From positions 37,533,236 through 37,597,235 of the forward strand of contig CM041294.1 of NCBI GenBank assembly GCA_023052935.1: a stretch of 64,000 nt of DNA, given 5' to 3'. Positions within the stretch are counted from its first letter, which is position 1; each line of letters starts with the position of its first letter. This DNA is from Piezodorus guildinii (lineage: Eukaryota; Arthropoda; Insecta; Hemiptera; Pentatomidae). Shown here piece after piece: positions 12,591-22,603 of the stretch. Made by a program: the position numbers and the translations under genes. The notes beneath the pieces are model-generated. The model was not told the origin of the DNA and ran no database searches. It saw only the letters and a program-made list of their open reading frames with translations.

Positions 12591-14544
12591 TTACGATTTC
12601 TGTATTTACTGAACCCAAAACCTTAAAAGCAAAAGAATCAAATTTTAAAATTATAAAATTTAAAGGTACATAATGAAAAATAATTAATATATATTTACGT
12701 AAATCCACAGAATAGAAGTAAGATAAACCAGTATATCTAAAACCATGCTGAGTCATAGAAAAAAGATAAAATCTAAAACAACATCTCATAAAAGATAATA
12801 TAGCTAAATTCTATTCTTTTTTTTTCTTTTTTTTTTTTTTTTTAGAACAAATCACCTATTTACACAGCACTTGGCTCAAATACAATACATTCTATCAAAT
12901 ATAATTACGAAAACCCAAAAATCTTCATGGATTGAAGTTTTAATTTTTTTTCTAACTTTCTAGAGCTGACAAAAAAAATTCAGGATCCTTTTATCCAAAC
13001 ATTTATTTGGCAAAGGCCCCCGAATCCTCGATCACGAAATTACTTTTCTAATCGGGAAGGATATAAAGACAATTTTTAAAACAGTTTTCTAGTTTATTAT
13101 AATCTTTGTTCGTTGGAGAGGAAGTTAAAGGGCTTGTATTGTAGTTCTTACTCCTGGTAACTCAAACTTGGTTTATTAATTTATTCTAACTAAATTATTC
13201 CAGTAACTAGAAATATTATCATTTACTTTATGTAGTTATCGCAGTATCCGAAGAATGACTGTGTCAATTGCGAATTTGTATGGATGTGTAAATTTTCGTT
13301 CTCTAAGTGCTTGAAAATAAATTGTAAAACCTTTAAGAAACTTTTTTTTTTTTCAAATAACTCAAAAGAATACATCTCCTGATAAATTGTAAGTACCCAT
13401 TTGAAAGATAATCAAATTTCTAACATTAAAGCAAACTCATCTTAATGTGACGAGTACTATACATACAAATATAATAAATTTCGTTATTATTGTGCAATTT
13501 GAAAATTGTATTAAATAAACTTAATAATGTTTTTTATTTTAATTCTAACTTCCAGTTATAATCAACTGTAAACATTTCACAATAGACAGAAAGTATAACA
13601 CTGTCAGAGTATTATTATACTTTAAAAAGGGAGCATTTGATTTATTAGCGTCAGTAAAATTATCATTTAAATAAAACAAAAAAAACTGCCACATCATTAA
13701 ATTCTTAATACTCAATACCACAACTTCAACAATGACCAACTTCTGTTAATTGTAATAAAAGCAAACAAAACATTTCAGTACTTTCGGAGAAAGTTTCTTG
13801 AAAAATGCCGGTTATTCATATCTCATTCATTTCAATCAAGAACAAGCAAGCACTTATTGTCTTTGGTGAATAAAGCATTACTAAACGTTTGACTTTTTTT
13901 TTTTTATTCTAATGATACTGCAATGGACATCAAACTAGAGTTTGCAGACATGGTGATAACCAGGATTTTCTTTAAAGAAGGGAGGTAAATGAATGTTTTT
14001 TTATCCTATTGCATATTTACTTTTTGTGTAATAAAATACAATTGAAATATTTATTTCAATAAATAATAAAATATAATAATAAAACAAAAAAAATTAAACT
14101 TGATTAGATATTTCTGCAACATGTGTGAAAAAAAAAAAATATATATATATATATATATATGCCATTTATCATGCCTCACTCAGCTTCTATGTTATTAGTT
14201 GGATTGAAAGTACATTTAGAAATAGTTTTTCCTTTCCCTTTTCCGTTTTTGTACTCGGATGATGAAAGACAAGAGCAAATATCAAGGCGCGGTAAATTAC
14301 AGCTATCGTATGACGTTCCATCAGAAGATGACATCGATAAAACGCTGTAACACGAGCTACCTCCGAAATCGCCATTAACTTAGGGGCTGACAGTAGACAC
14401 CTGACACCCTTCCGCTCGGGGACTTCCTATCTACCACCGCTGTCTTGATAATGTTGTATAACTAGATATATTTCATATACGTTTACTATAATTATGTTTA
14501 CAGCTGATTAGATTATCGTTTATTTGCAGGTAACTACAAGCTGA
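12591..14544. other. A+T-rich unassigned region
   Basis: Contains a poly-T/CT-rich tract at about 12817-12843 and a (TA)n run at 14138-14160. The short frames at 12553, 13545 and 14159 have no recognisable domain. Confidence 0.5.
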
Positions 14545-14723
14545 CAATTTCCAACTGAACACGGTCAAATAAAACAATACTTAAAACCTTTCAACATACT
14601 ACAAGACGACAAATGTCCATACGATGGCGAGATACAGAATTTTGGACATTTAAAATCTGTCTGTAAAAAATTAGATAACATTCGAGCAAAACTGATACAA
14701 AATGTTATGCTAGAACACGGGAC

Positions 14724-15813
14724 TATGATACCTATGATACCATAGTTAGGAGTAAGCTCGTAGTAGCCATGCATGAACTGGGACTACCATGTAAACTAAT
14801 TCGTTTAGTAAAATGCACAATGGCAAATACAATTTGCCAAGTTAAATGCTGTGGGCTATCGGAGCCGTTTGAAGCAGAAGGTGGTCTGAGACAAGGAGAT
14901 CCAATAGCTCCTCTTCTGTTCAATATAGCTCTGCAAGTTATCATCAATAGGGCGGAATTAGAACAACAAGGGACAATATTTACGAAGATGTCTCAAATTC
15001 TCGCATATGCAGATGACGTGGTCATTATTGGTAGATCCCTGCCGAGCATAAGAGCGGCCTTTGAAGCAATGGACAAGGAAGCAGGAAAGATCGGCCTAAA
15101 AGTCAACGAGCTGAAAACTAAGATAATGGTACTAGGCACACGAATGGACCAGAGGCAGAGTCATTATGAAATGGGACCCTATAAAATAGAACTGGTAAGA
15201 AGTTTTCAGTATCTAGGCTCTATTATAAATGATGACCTGAAGGAAGAAGAAGAGGTAAGGAAGCGTATAGCGGCTGGTAATAGAGCCTATTTTTCCTTAT
15301 CAAAGCTATTTAGAAGCAAGCTTTTGAGCCGCTCCACCAAGTTGATGCTATACAAAACCCTTGTAAGACCAGTGGTTACGTACGGTGGAGAAACGTGGAT
15401 CCTCAACAACAAAAATGTGGACCTGCTTGATAGGTTTGAACGGGTAATCCTAAGGAGAATCCTGGGAGCCGTATTTGAGGATGGTCAATGGCGGCGGAGG
15501 AAAAATAAGGAATCGTTTCAGCTCTACCAGGATATCAGTATCTCCTCTCATATTAAGATACAGAGGTTAAAATGGATTGGGCACGTGATGAGGATGAATT
15601 GTGACAGGGTTGCAAGTAGAGTGTACAGGAATGTTCCGGATGGCCGGTGCCGGCGTGGCAGGCCGAAGGGTCGATGGAAGGATGGTGTAGGGAAGGATCT
15701 TAGAAAGCTCGGGATCTCTCTGAGACGAGCTGAGGATCGAGAAGGATGGTTGGCGACTGTTGAGCAGGCCAAGGGCGGCCTCATGCGCCTGTTGAGCCAG
15801 TAGAAGAAGAAGA
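14724..15813 (+). mobile_element. 5'-truncated RTE-like LINE copy with 12-bp target duplication
   Basis: The insert contains the C-terminal half of an RTE-type reverse transcriptase and ends in a short GAA/AAG tandem tail, as RTE elements do. The direct repeat AGAACACGGGAC flanks it at 14712-14723 and 15814-15825; the last few bases are ambiguous with the tail. The 5' end is truncated inside the RT domain, the normal result of incomplete target-primed reverse transcription. The preserved frame and exact duplication argue for a relatively recent insertion. Confidence 0.85.
14769..15803 (+). pseudogene. RTE-like reverse transcriptase, C-terminal 344 residues
   Basis: An open frame within a truncated LINE. 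From the N-terminus it shows GGLRQGDPIAPLLFNIAL (RT motif around residues 38-55), the catalytic LAYADDVVIIG with Y80-A-D-D83, then the LKVNELKTKIM block and QYLGSIIN near residue 147. The C-terminal region ends with KIQRLKWIGHVMRM, a basic GRCRRGRPKGRW stretch and AEDREGWLATVEQAKG, as in insect RTE-like polymerases. The endonuclease and the first RT motifs, with the first catalytic Asp, are missing. The ATG is just the first Met in the surviving fragment; the frame is open a little upstream (RSKLVVA). It is a dead fragment despite being open. Confidence 0.85.
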
Positions 15814-15825
15814 AGAACACGGGAC

Positions 15826-16020
15826 ATTTCCAGAAACAGAACTGAGACTGATAACAAAATATCAAAAGTATTTTATAAATTTCTTAGATTGTAGGAAGCC
15901 TTTGAAATTCTTGTTGTGTTAGATTAATTTTGTTTGTATTGAATTGTGTCATTAACATTATGTTTAGCTACTTCCTTTTGTTAGATATTTTTCGATTAGT
16001 GTTATTTTGTCTTCTTTTTT
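15826..16020. other. Short A+T-rich spacer
   Basis: Holds the end of the possible interrupted coding segment (stop at 15920-15922), then A+T-rich DNA up to family A copy 3. Confidence 0.4.
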
Positions 16021-16866
16021 TTACGTTCACTTACCTATATATGAAATATAAAGTAAGGGAAAGTATTGCGATCGTGAAAATTTTCGAATTCCAGGTTTCA
16101 ACTAAAATACACGTTTTAGGATCCCCTGAGTCCAAATAACCAAGTCCCGCAAAAAGGTCTGTGTGTCCGCGAGTCTGAGTGTGGTAACTCTAGCGCAAAA
16201 ACGAAAAGTCCTATTGAACTGAACTTTCATATTTAAGACTACTATACGCCCGAGATATTACAGCAACTTATTCACTGAAATCGGCTGACCGGAAGTCCTA
16301 CTCAATTAATCGTTACTCGGCTCTAACGATTTTGATTAAACTCGCTATGTCGATGTAAAATTCAATGGGCTTTAATATCATGTAGGTTTCATTCTGATTA
16401 AAATAGTCTGACGTGGTTTTAATGCAGATATTTTAAATTTTCTTCTTCTAAAGCACCTTTAATATCGTACATTCCATAAAAATAACCATATTATCTTGTG
16501 AATGACAGATGAAAAACAGATAAATATGTAAGTTGAACGAATTCGATACCCAGATAAAGGAGAAAACTAAAAAAATATTTTTTTAATGCAATCGTTTTTT
16601 TTCGTACATAAGAACAGTAATATAGATGTATAATATACGGTTGAAAAGCTAAAGGTTTTAGAAAAATATTATCTTATACACAAGTTTGCAAAAGTCAATA
16701 AATATTGATGAAAAGCCGATAAAACTAAATGATTATTTTAGATAAAAATATAATAGATTTTATAATAAAACACATTTTTCCTTAGAAATTCAATTTAATT
16801 AATTCTTTAATGGTTTCGCTCATTTTTATCTCTAACTGTATTAGAAAATTATTTTATTTTATTTTA
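16021..16866 (+). repeat. Family A dispersed repeat, copy 3
   Basis: Starts TACGTTCACTTACCTATATA and follows the family order through GGGAAAGTATTGCGATCG, CGCCCGAGAT, GGGCTTTAATATCATGTAGG and GATGAAAAGCCGATAAAA. It stops near 16866 without the GGAGGTAAGTG terminus, so the 3' end is truncated. Confidence 0.9.
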
Positions 16867-18093
16867 CAGTATCGTAAAGTGTTTTAATGAACGATTTTAC
16901 GTAGACAAACAAGACAGTAATTCAAAGAAATTTATTTGAAGAAAAGATATAATGAAAAAAATATATAAAAAAATCTTAATCAATTTGTAAATGAATATTA
17001 ATTTTCCTAAACAAAGATATGCTATTATTGTTGTATACTAGATTTGTTCGGTCATCCAGAAAGTTACAACGTTTGATTCGATTCTTACTTTGGTACGTCT
17101 AAAAATTAGAAGAGCTGATACGGAAGTATTATTTGCAGGAGATATGCAATAAACCTCTTAAATCTTGTAAGCATCGCGTAAATGATGTAAAAACCACTTA
17201 TCAGCGTTCATCATTATGAAATATGGAAAGAATGCTTCATCATTGGTAGTCTCAAGAGGTGCTTAAATTACTCTCAATTGTTTCGAATGTCCCGGTACAC
17301 TTGGAGCCCTACTAGTCCACAACATTTTTTCTAGTAATTAACCAATAACGAACTAACGTCAATCGCCAGGTCTTGAAGGCAGTCGTTCAAACGAACAACT
17401 AAATAAGACGGCAGAGGAATCCGATGTCGTTGAAGAAACAAGTGCCAAATGGGAATGCCAATGCCAGAATTCTCGCTTCTTTGAACCATGACAATTGAGA
17501 TCCTTTTAATTGTTTTTTTGTGATGAAAATCGTTTCTTTAATACAAAGTATATTTAAAACGAAAGTAAAATTGCAACAGAATCCAGAAGGATAATGTTCT
17601 TGAAAATAAATTCATGCTGAATTACAAACTTACCGTTATGGAAATTCGTCTAAATGTATCCGATGTTGATAAACTAATTTTTAATAAAATTTAAAATAGA
17701 AAATTAACGGCAGCAGGCCCTTGTTACATTCCTTTTTCCAGGAAGGGTCATTTGAATTTTTCAACCTCCAAAAAAATATATAACCATGTATTTTAAACAA
17801 AATAGTATTACTCCAATCGCCAAATGTACAAACAAAGTGCTCAAGAAATATTGATACGACACTATAAGTAATAAATATAACTTTCAAACTGTTTGCATTT
17901 CTTATATTGTTACTCTTTTTATATAATAAATATTTTGATCATGTTTTAGAATTTAGACTGCAAATTTTTTTTGAACCTCCTCAGTCGGCGATGGGCAGGT
18001 ACAAATAACTGTTATTTCATTTTAAATAAGTTTTTGGAAGAAAATAACGATTTAAGACTGAATCAATTTTCGTTGGATTCAACCTCAATTTTT
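16867..18093. other. Unassigned region
   Basis: A slightly G+C-richer stretch at about 17041-17520 shows no frame or motif I can name. The minus-strand frame 17681-17887 (68 codons) has no recognised domain. Confidence 0.45.
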
Positions 18094-18977
18094 ACTTTCA
18101 CTCACCTATATGTGAAAAGTAGTAAGGGAAAGAAGGTATTGCGTTTGTGAAAATTTTCGAATTCCAGTTTTCAACGGAAATACACGTTTTACGGTCCCCT
18201 GAGTCCAAATAGCCAAATCCCGCAAAAAGATGTGTGTGATAACTCCAACGAGTAAATGAAAAGTCATATGAAACTGAAATTTCATATTTAATACCCCAGA
18301 GATGTTACAAAAACTTTTTCATCAAAATCGGCTAACCAGAAGAGCCACTTTATACTATACATATTGCACCTTTTTATTATTTTTTAAAAAACGGCTCTAA
18401 CGATATTGATTAAACTGGCCATATGGATGTAAAATTTGATGGGCTTTAATATCATGTAGGTTTCATTCTGATTGAAACAGTCTGAAAGGTCTTAAATGCC
18501 GATATTTTAAATTTTCTTCTCCTAAAGCACCTTTAATATTGTACATTCCATAAAAATAACTATATTATCTTGTTACTACTGATGAAAAACAGGTAAATCT
18601 GTAAGTTGAACGAATTCCAAATAAACGAGAAAATTAAAAAAAAAATTGTAATGCAATTGTTTGCTTTCGTACATAAGAAAAGTAGGTAATATAAGATGTA
18701 TAATATACGGTTGGAAAGCTAAAGGTTTTAGAAAAATATTATCTTATACACAAGTTTATAAAAGTCAATAAATAGTGATGAAAAGCCGATAAAACTAACT
18801 GATTATTTTAGATAAAAATATAATAGATTTTATAATAAAACACATTTTTCCTTAGAAATTCAATTTAATTAATTCTTTAATGGTTTCGCTCATTTTATTT
18901 CTAACTGTATTAGAAAATTATTTTATCAATTTTTCAAACGGAGGTAAGAGAAAGTCGTGTGTTGCCCGTACCAGATT
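18094..18977 (+). repeat. Family A dispersed repeat, copy 4
   Basis: Nearly complete. It begins ACTTTCACTCACCTATATG and ends GGAGGTAAGAGAAAGTCGTG followed by CCGTACCAGATTTTT. The base pattern ATTTTTA occurs on both sides and may be a short target duplication, though T-rich ends make this ambiguous. It is close to copy 3 in sequence, so the two may be of similar age. Confidence 0.9.
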
Positions 18978-19383
18978 TTTATCTGTCAAAAGCCAAAGCC
19001 AAATTTGTAATAATGTTAATATCATGCTGGAGCATATTAAACGGGTTAAGTTAATAGTAGAGGACTGGATGAGAATTTATCGTGTAATTTTGTTCTCTAA
19101 GCATCCGGTTGTCAGCGAAATTATCGCAGAAAATTATTAGAGATTTATCGTAATTTAGAGGTTTAGAAAGGAGTGCAGACTGCTTGTCTCCACTACTTCT
19201 TTTCCAGTATTTACTAGTAGAAAATCAACCTTTTTAAAACATTCCTTAGGTTGGGAATGTGTTACTGATATTTCTAATTCTTAATTTGGTAACATATTAT
19301 ATGTATACATTATATGTTTAATAGACCTGGAGAAAAATGTATACTGGCATAATACAAGATTCTCCTTCTACTTCATACTAACT

Positions 19384-19790
19384 TGATTCCTGCGATGGAT
19401 GTTATAAATAAACCCTCCAATAATAAAGGAGACCCGAGTACTAATCGATTGGATACACCCCGCTGCACATCAGCTGTTCATGACATCAGAGACTTTTGGG
19501 GCTTGGCAGCCTCCGATAGGCTAGCGTCCTTCTGGACAGCGGCCAATAGGCATGTTCGACAGAAACGGCCAATGATAACCGACCTTGGAACGACTGAAAA
19601 TAAATTAATAAAGTCCAATAAAAATGACTGCCCTCCTCCTCGCCATGATCAAGAGACCTGGAGGAAGTGTGTAAATCAAAGACAGTTGGAGCTTAACGAG
19701 ACCTAAGTGGCAACGTACACAGCGGCAGCTCTCGGCTCAAGGGGTTCATTGCTCCTCAGTGGGCTTTATAAATAATGTTACTTTCACATA
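19384..19790. other. G+C-richer island with CCAAT-like and TATA-like motifs
   Basis: A clear rise in G+C against the surroundings. It has GATTGG near 19449, GGCCAATAGG near 19542, GGCCAATGAT near 19568, and TTTATAAATA at about 19765. A 107-codon plus-strand frame (19383-19706) runs through it but matches no family I recognise; its C-terminal DQETWRKCVNQ is only vaguely LINE-like. It could be an unannotated promoter or first exon, or an old repeat. Confidence 0.25.
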
Positions 19791-19840
19791 CTAGTACATA
19801 TATATAAAGAGAAAAGAACCTTTATAACCAACCCAGTAGG

Positions 19841-20015
19841 GTCTTGGTCACAGTACATACACCAGGTTTTTGGATACCCAATGGGTATGTTACAGAAGTG
19901 TATCTCTATACCTCACGGTCGTGCCAAGGTATAATAGAATAAAAAATATTCTGCCACAGTCGGTATTCGAATCTGAGACTAATTCTCTATCCAACAGAAC
20001 ACGCCACTTCCCTTA
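19841..20015 (-). repeat. S1 SINE (tRNA-derived), copy b
   Basis: On the minus strand it has GTTGGATAGAGAATTAG (A-box region) and GATTCGAATACCG (B-box region), then the S1 body. Diverged, but collinear with copies a and d. Confidence 0.6.
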
Positions 20016-20377
20016 AGGTATAAGCATTAATGGGAATTATTGCGATAGTGAACAATTTGAATCCCAGTTTTCAACGGAATCATCGATTCCAAGGTAATAT
20101 AGATCTAATATAGAAAAACTGTGAAATATTTTCCAAATAGTAGTGTTGATGTGTTATATGCTTACTCTTGGGAATATAACATTTTAAGAATAATATGTCC
20201 TGACGTATCAAGTCGTAGGTTATTTGATCCATTGGGAGTGAAGAAAAACACATAAACTTATAGATTATTGAAGATCATATAATCGACAAGCGTTTCCAAA
20301 AACTAAACAACCTGAACCTCTACAATTCATTATTAGCTATGTTTCTAGGCCAACATCCGCGCCATTAGGTGATGTGC
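20016..20377. other. A+T-rich spacer
   Basis: Carries a short family A-like fragment near 20034-20075 (GATAGTGAACAATTTGAATC, then CAGTTTTCAACGGAA). I see nothing else that I can name. Confidence 0.35.
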
Positions 20378-20481
20378 ACTCAGCCGCCAGGTTTTTCCCC
20401 TTTTTGGGTACCCACTTTTTAAGGACTGTATCCCTGGAGGGTCCTCATGCCCCAGGGTCGTCTATCGGCTGGAATAAGAAA
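20378..20481 (-). repeat. S1 SINE copy c, 3' half
   Basis: The S1 tail block AGCCGCCAGGTTTTTCCCC and the body block GCCCCAGGGTCGTC are present. The tRNA-like head is missing here and is found on the far side of family A copy 5, at 21559-21651. Confidence 0.7.
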
Positions 20482-20486
20482 AAAAC

Positions 20487-21558
20487 ACGACTTTTACTTA
20501 CCTTCGTTATTGATATCAATTTAAGAATTATAAAACAAATTTAGAACCGAAAATAAATTATCAAAGAATTATTAACATTGAATTTTAAAAGAAAAATGTG
20601 TTTTATTAAATAACCTATTATATTATTATCTACGACAACCAGTTTGTTTTATCGGCTTTTCATTACTCTCCGTTTAATTTTACAATAGTATGTATACGAT
20701 AATATTTTTTCTAAAATCTTTCCAACGGTATATTACTGTCCTTAAGTTAAAAAACAAAAAATTGCATTAAAAACATATTTTAGCAGTTACCTCCTTTAGT
20801 TGGATATCGAATTCGATTAACTTATATATTTACCTGTTTTTTAGATTTAATAATCAGACGATATGGTGAATTTCATTAAAAATACTAAACTAAAGGTACT
20901 TTATAGGAAGAAATTTTGAAATATCGGCACTTAAGCCCTGTCAGACTATTTCAATCAGAATGAACCCATTGTAGCGTACGGCGATGACAGCGCCATCGAA
21001 TGGCCAAGCAATGAAACAATTGCATTAAAAAATTGTAATTAGTTTTCTCCTTTATTTGGATATCAAATTATACATTTACCGGTTTTTTATCAATGGTAAT
21101 AAGATGATATGGTTATTTTTATTTAATATACAAAATTAAAGATATTTTAGAGGAAGAAAATTTAAAATATCTGCATATAAGCCCCATCAGACAATTTCAA
21201 TCAGAACAAAACCTACATGATATTAAAGCCCATTAAATTTTACATCGATATAGCGAGTTTAATCAACAACGTTTGAGCCGTTTTTGAGAAAACCTTAAAA
21301 AGGTGCTAAATGCATGTTATAATGCAGCACTTCCGGTCTGCCGATTTTAGTGAAAAAGTAAAATGCTGTAACATCTCGGGCGTATAGTTGTCTTAAATAT
21401 GAAATTTCAGTTTCGTACGACTTACCGTTTTTGCGCTAGACGCTAGACACACACAGAACATTTTGCGGGACTTGGTTAAACTGGAATTCGAAAATTTTCA
21501 CGATCGCAATACTTTCCCTTATATTTATATATTTCATACATAGGTAAGTGAAAGTAAT
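20487..21558 (-). repeat. Family A copy 5, inserted in an S1 SINE
   Basis: Minus-strand copy running from CACGACTTTTACTTACC to ATAGGTAAGTGAAAGT. The internal segment around TTAAGCCCTGTCAGACTATT occurs twice (20930 and 21175). A 55-bp foreign G+C-richer stretch at about 20966-21021 separates the two, so this is either two overlapping partial copies or a rearranged one. The SINE tail on its left and head on its right show it split an existing S1 SINE. Confidence 0.85.
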
Positions 21559-21651
21559 AAATATTATCCTGCCACAGCAAGGGTTCGAACCCGGAACCCG
21601 CAGAACATAGTAATATTAGTGCTCCATCCACTGGGCGAAGCCGCTTTCCAT
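21559..21651 (-). repeat. S1 SINE copy c, 5' (tRNA-like) half
   Basis: On the minus strand it carries CGCCCAGTGGATGGAGCAC (A box) and CGGGTTCGAACCCTTGC (B box), then CAGGATAATATTT. It joins with 20378-20481 to rebuild one SINE interrupted by family A. Confidence 0.75.
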
Positions 21652-22261
21652 AGAAACAAAATAAAACTAAAAATTCATTTTAAATAGGAAGTGAAAGTTG
21701 TGTGATGCTGTAGCGGATAAAAAGGGAAAGAAAAACGGAAACGATTATCGTTCATAAGGAATCATTTAGAAAAATAATCAAATCTAAAACATTACTACAT
21801 GCACTAAAAACCCAATATCACACATATCCATGAGTTAATATAGTAAATTATCATAAATTCATATTCACTTGTAATTGGTGGATTGAAATTTATTTCATGG
21901 TGGACCTACAGGATGAATCTTAAGGTTACTTTTTCTCCACACCTACCTTTGAAGGGTATCACGGCCAGAGGGTGAGAGCGCGTGATAAATACCGAGATAA
22001 AAGCCACTCGGCATCGAGACGCGACCTCTTAATTATCTTACTCGAAATTTATGATCATCTGCTCGGCAGCGCGTGTTCACAGCAACTCACATTTTAACCA
22101 ACGTTCAATGAGAGTTTTATTTTTGTAAAAATCTACTTCCATAGAATGTCGTTTGCTTATTAAGAAAGCGTGCTACAAGGACACTGAAATATTTCTATTT
22201 AGGTAGAATCGATAGCGTTACAGTTTCGACTAATCAATAGGTAATGTAATATTAACTTGGC
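21652..22261. other. Unassigned region with a promoter-like block
   Basis: The part at 21950-22110 is G+C-richer and includes GAGATAAAAGCC at 21994-22005, followed by a CGAGACGCGACCTC block. The same arrangement is seen at 32611, so this is a dispersed repeat, perhaps the core promoter of an LTR or another element. No coding frame is supported. Confidence 0.3.
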
Positions 22262-22342
22262 GAGCTCGTGTCTGATATCATGACAACGGTCTGTGATGAA
22301 TTTTCTTTTTAGGATTTATCACCTGATATCCCATGCCATTTT
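22262..22342 (+). pseudogene. Old jockey LINE relic, left half
   Basis: Codons just before the young jockey insertion read GATTTATCACCTGATATCCC (D-L-S-P-D-I-P), which corresponds to YTADIPT of the intact element's RT domain. The frame continues across the insertion at 26916 as FNAFLSTYADDT. A degenerate GGTCTGTGATG farther left fits the GSVLG motif. The left boundary is uncertain. Confidence 0.6.
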
Positions 22343-22603
22343 TATTATTATAATAATAACAATTTTTATTGAGAAAATTTTACAATCTGTCCCAATTTGG
22401 ACATTAATAGTATTGCTGAATGATATCAAACATACTACATTCATACAATATTTACACAACATAAAATTACAATAAAATATATATACACAATAATGAATCA
22501 ATACAAAAGTCAATAATTCACTTATACCTATATACACATACACACACTCATACATACATCACATTGAGTGGAGAATCTAGCCAGTGCTAGAACTCCAATA
22601 TAT

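Larger units (their letters stand above)
14545..15922 (+). pseudogene. Possible coding segment interrupted by an RTE insertion
   Basis: If the RTE insertion (14724-15813) and one copy of its 12-bp target duplication are removed, positions 14545-14723 and 15826-15922 form one uninterrupted frame of 91 codons ending at TAG 15920-15922. Its composition (balanced Asp, Glu, Lys, His, Gly, Leu, with motifs such as DDKCPYDGE and LEHGTFPETE) is more protein-like than the usual chance frames here. A consensus-like acceptor TTTATTTGCAG ends at 14529, but an in-frame TGA at 14542-14544 separates it from the open stretch, so a frameshift or another acceptor would be needed. I do not recognise the protein. 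It could be an old host exon, a piece of another transposon, or chance. Confidence 0.3.
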
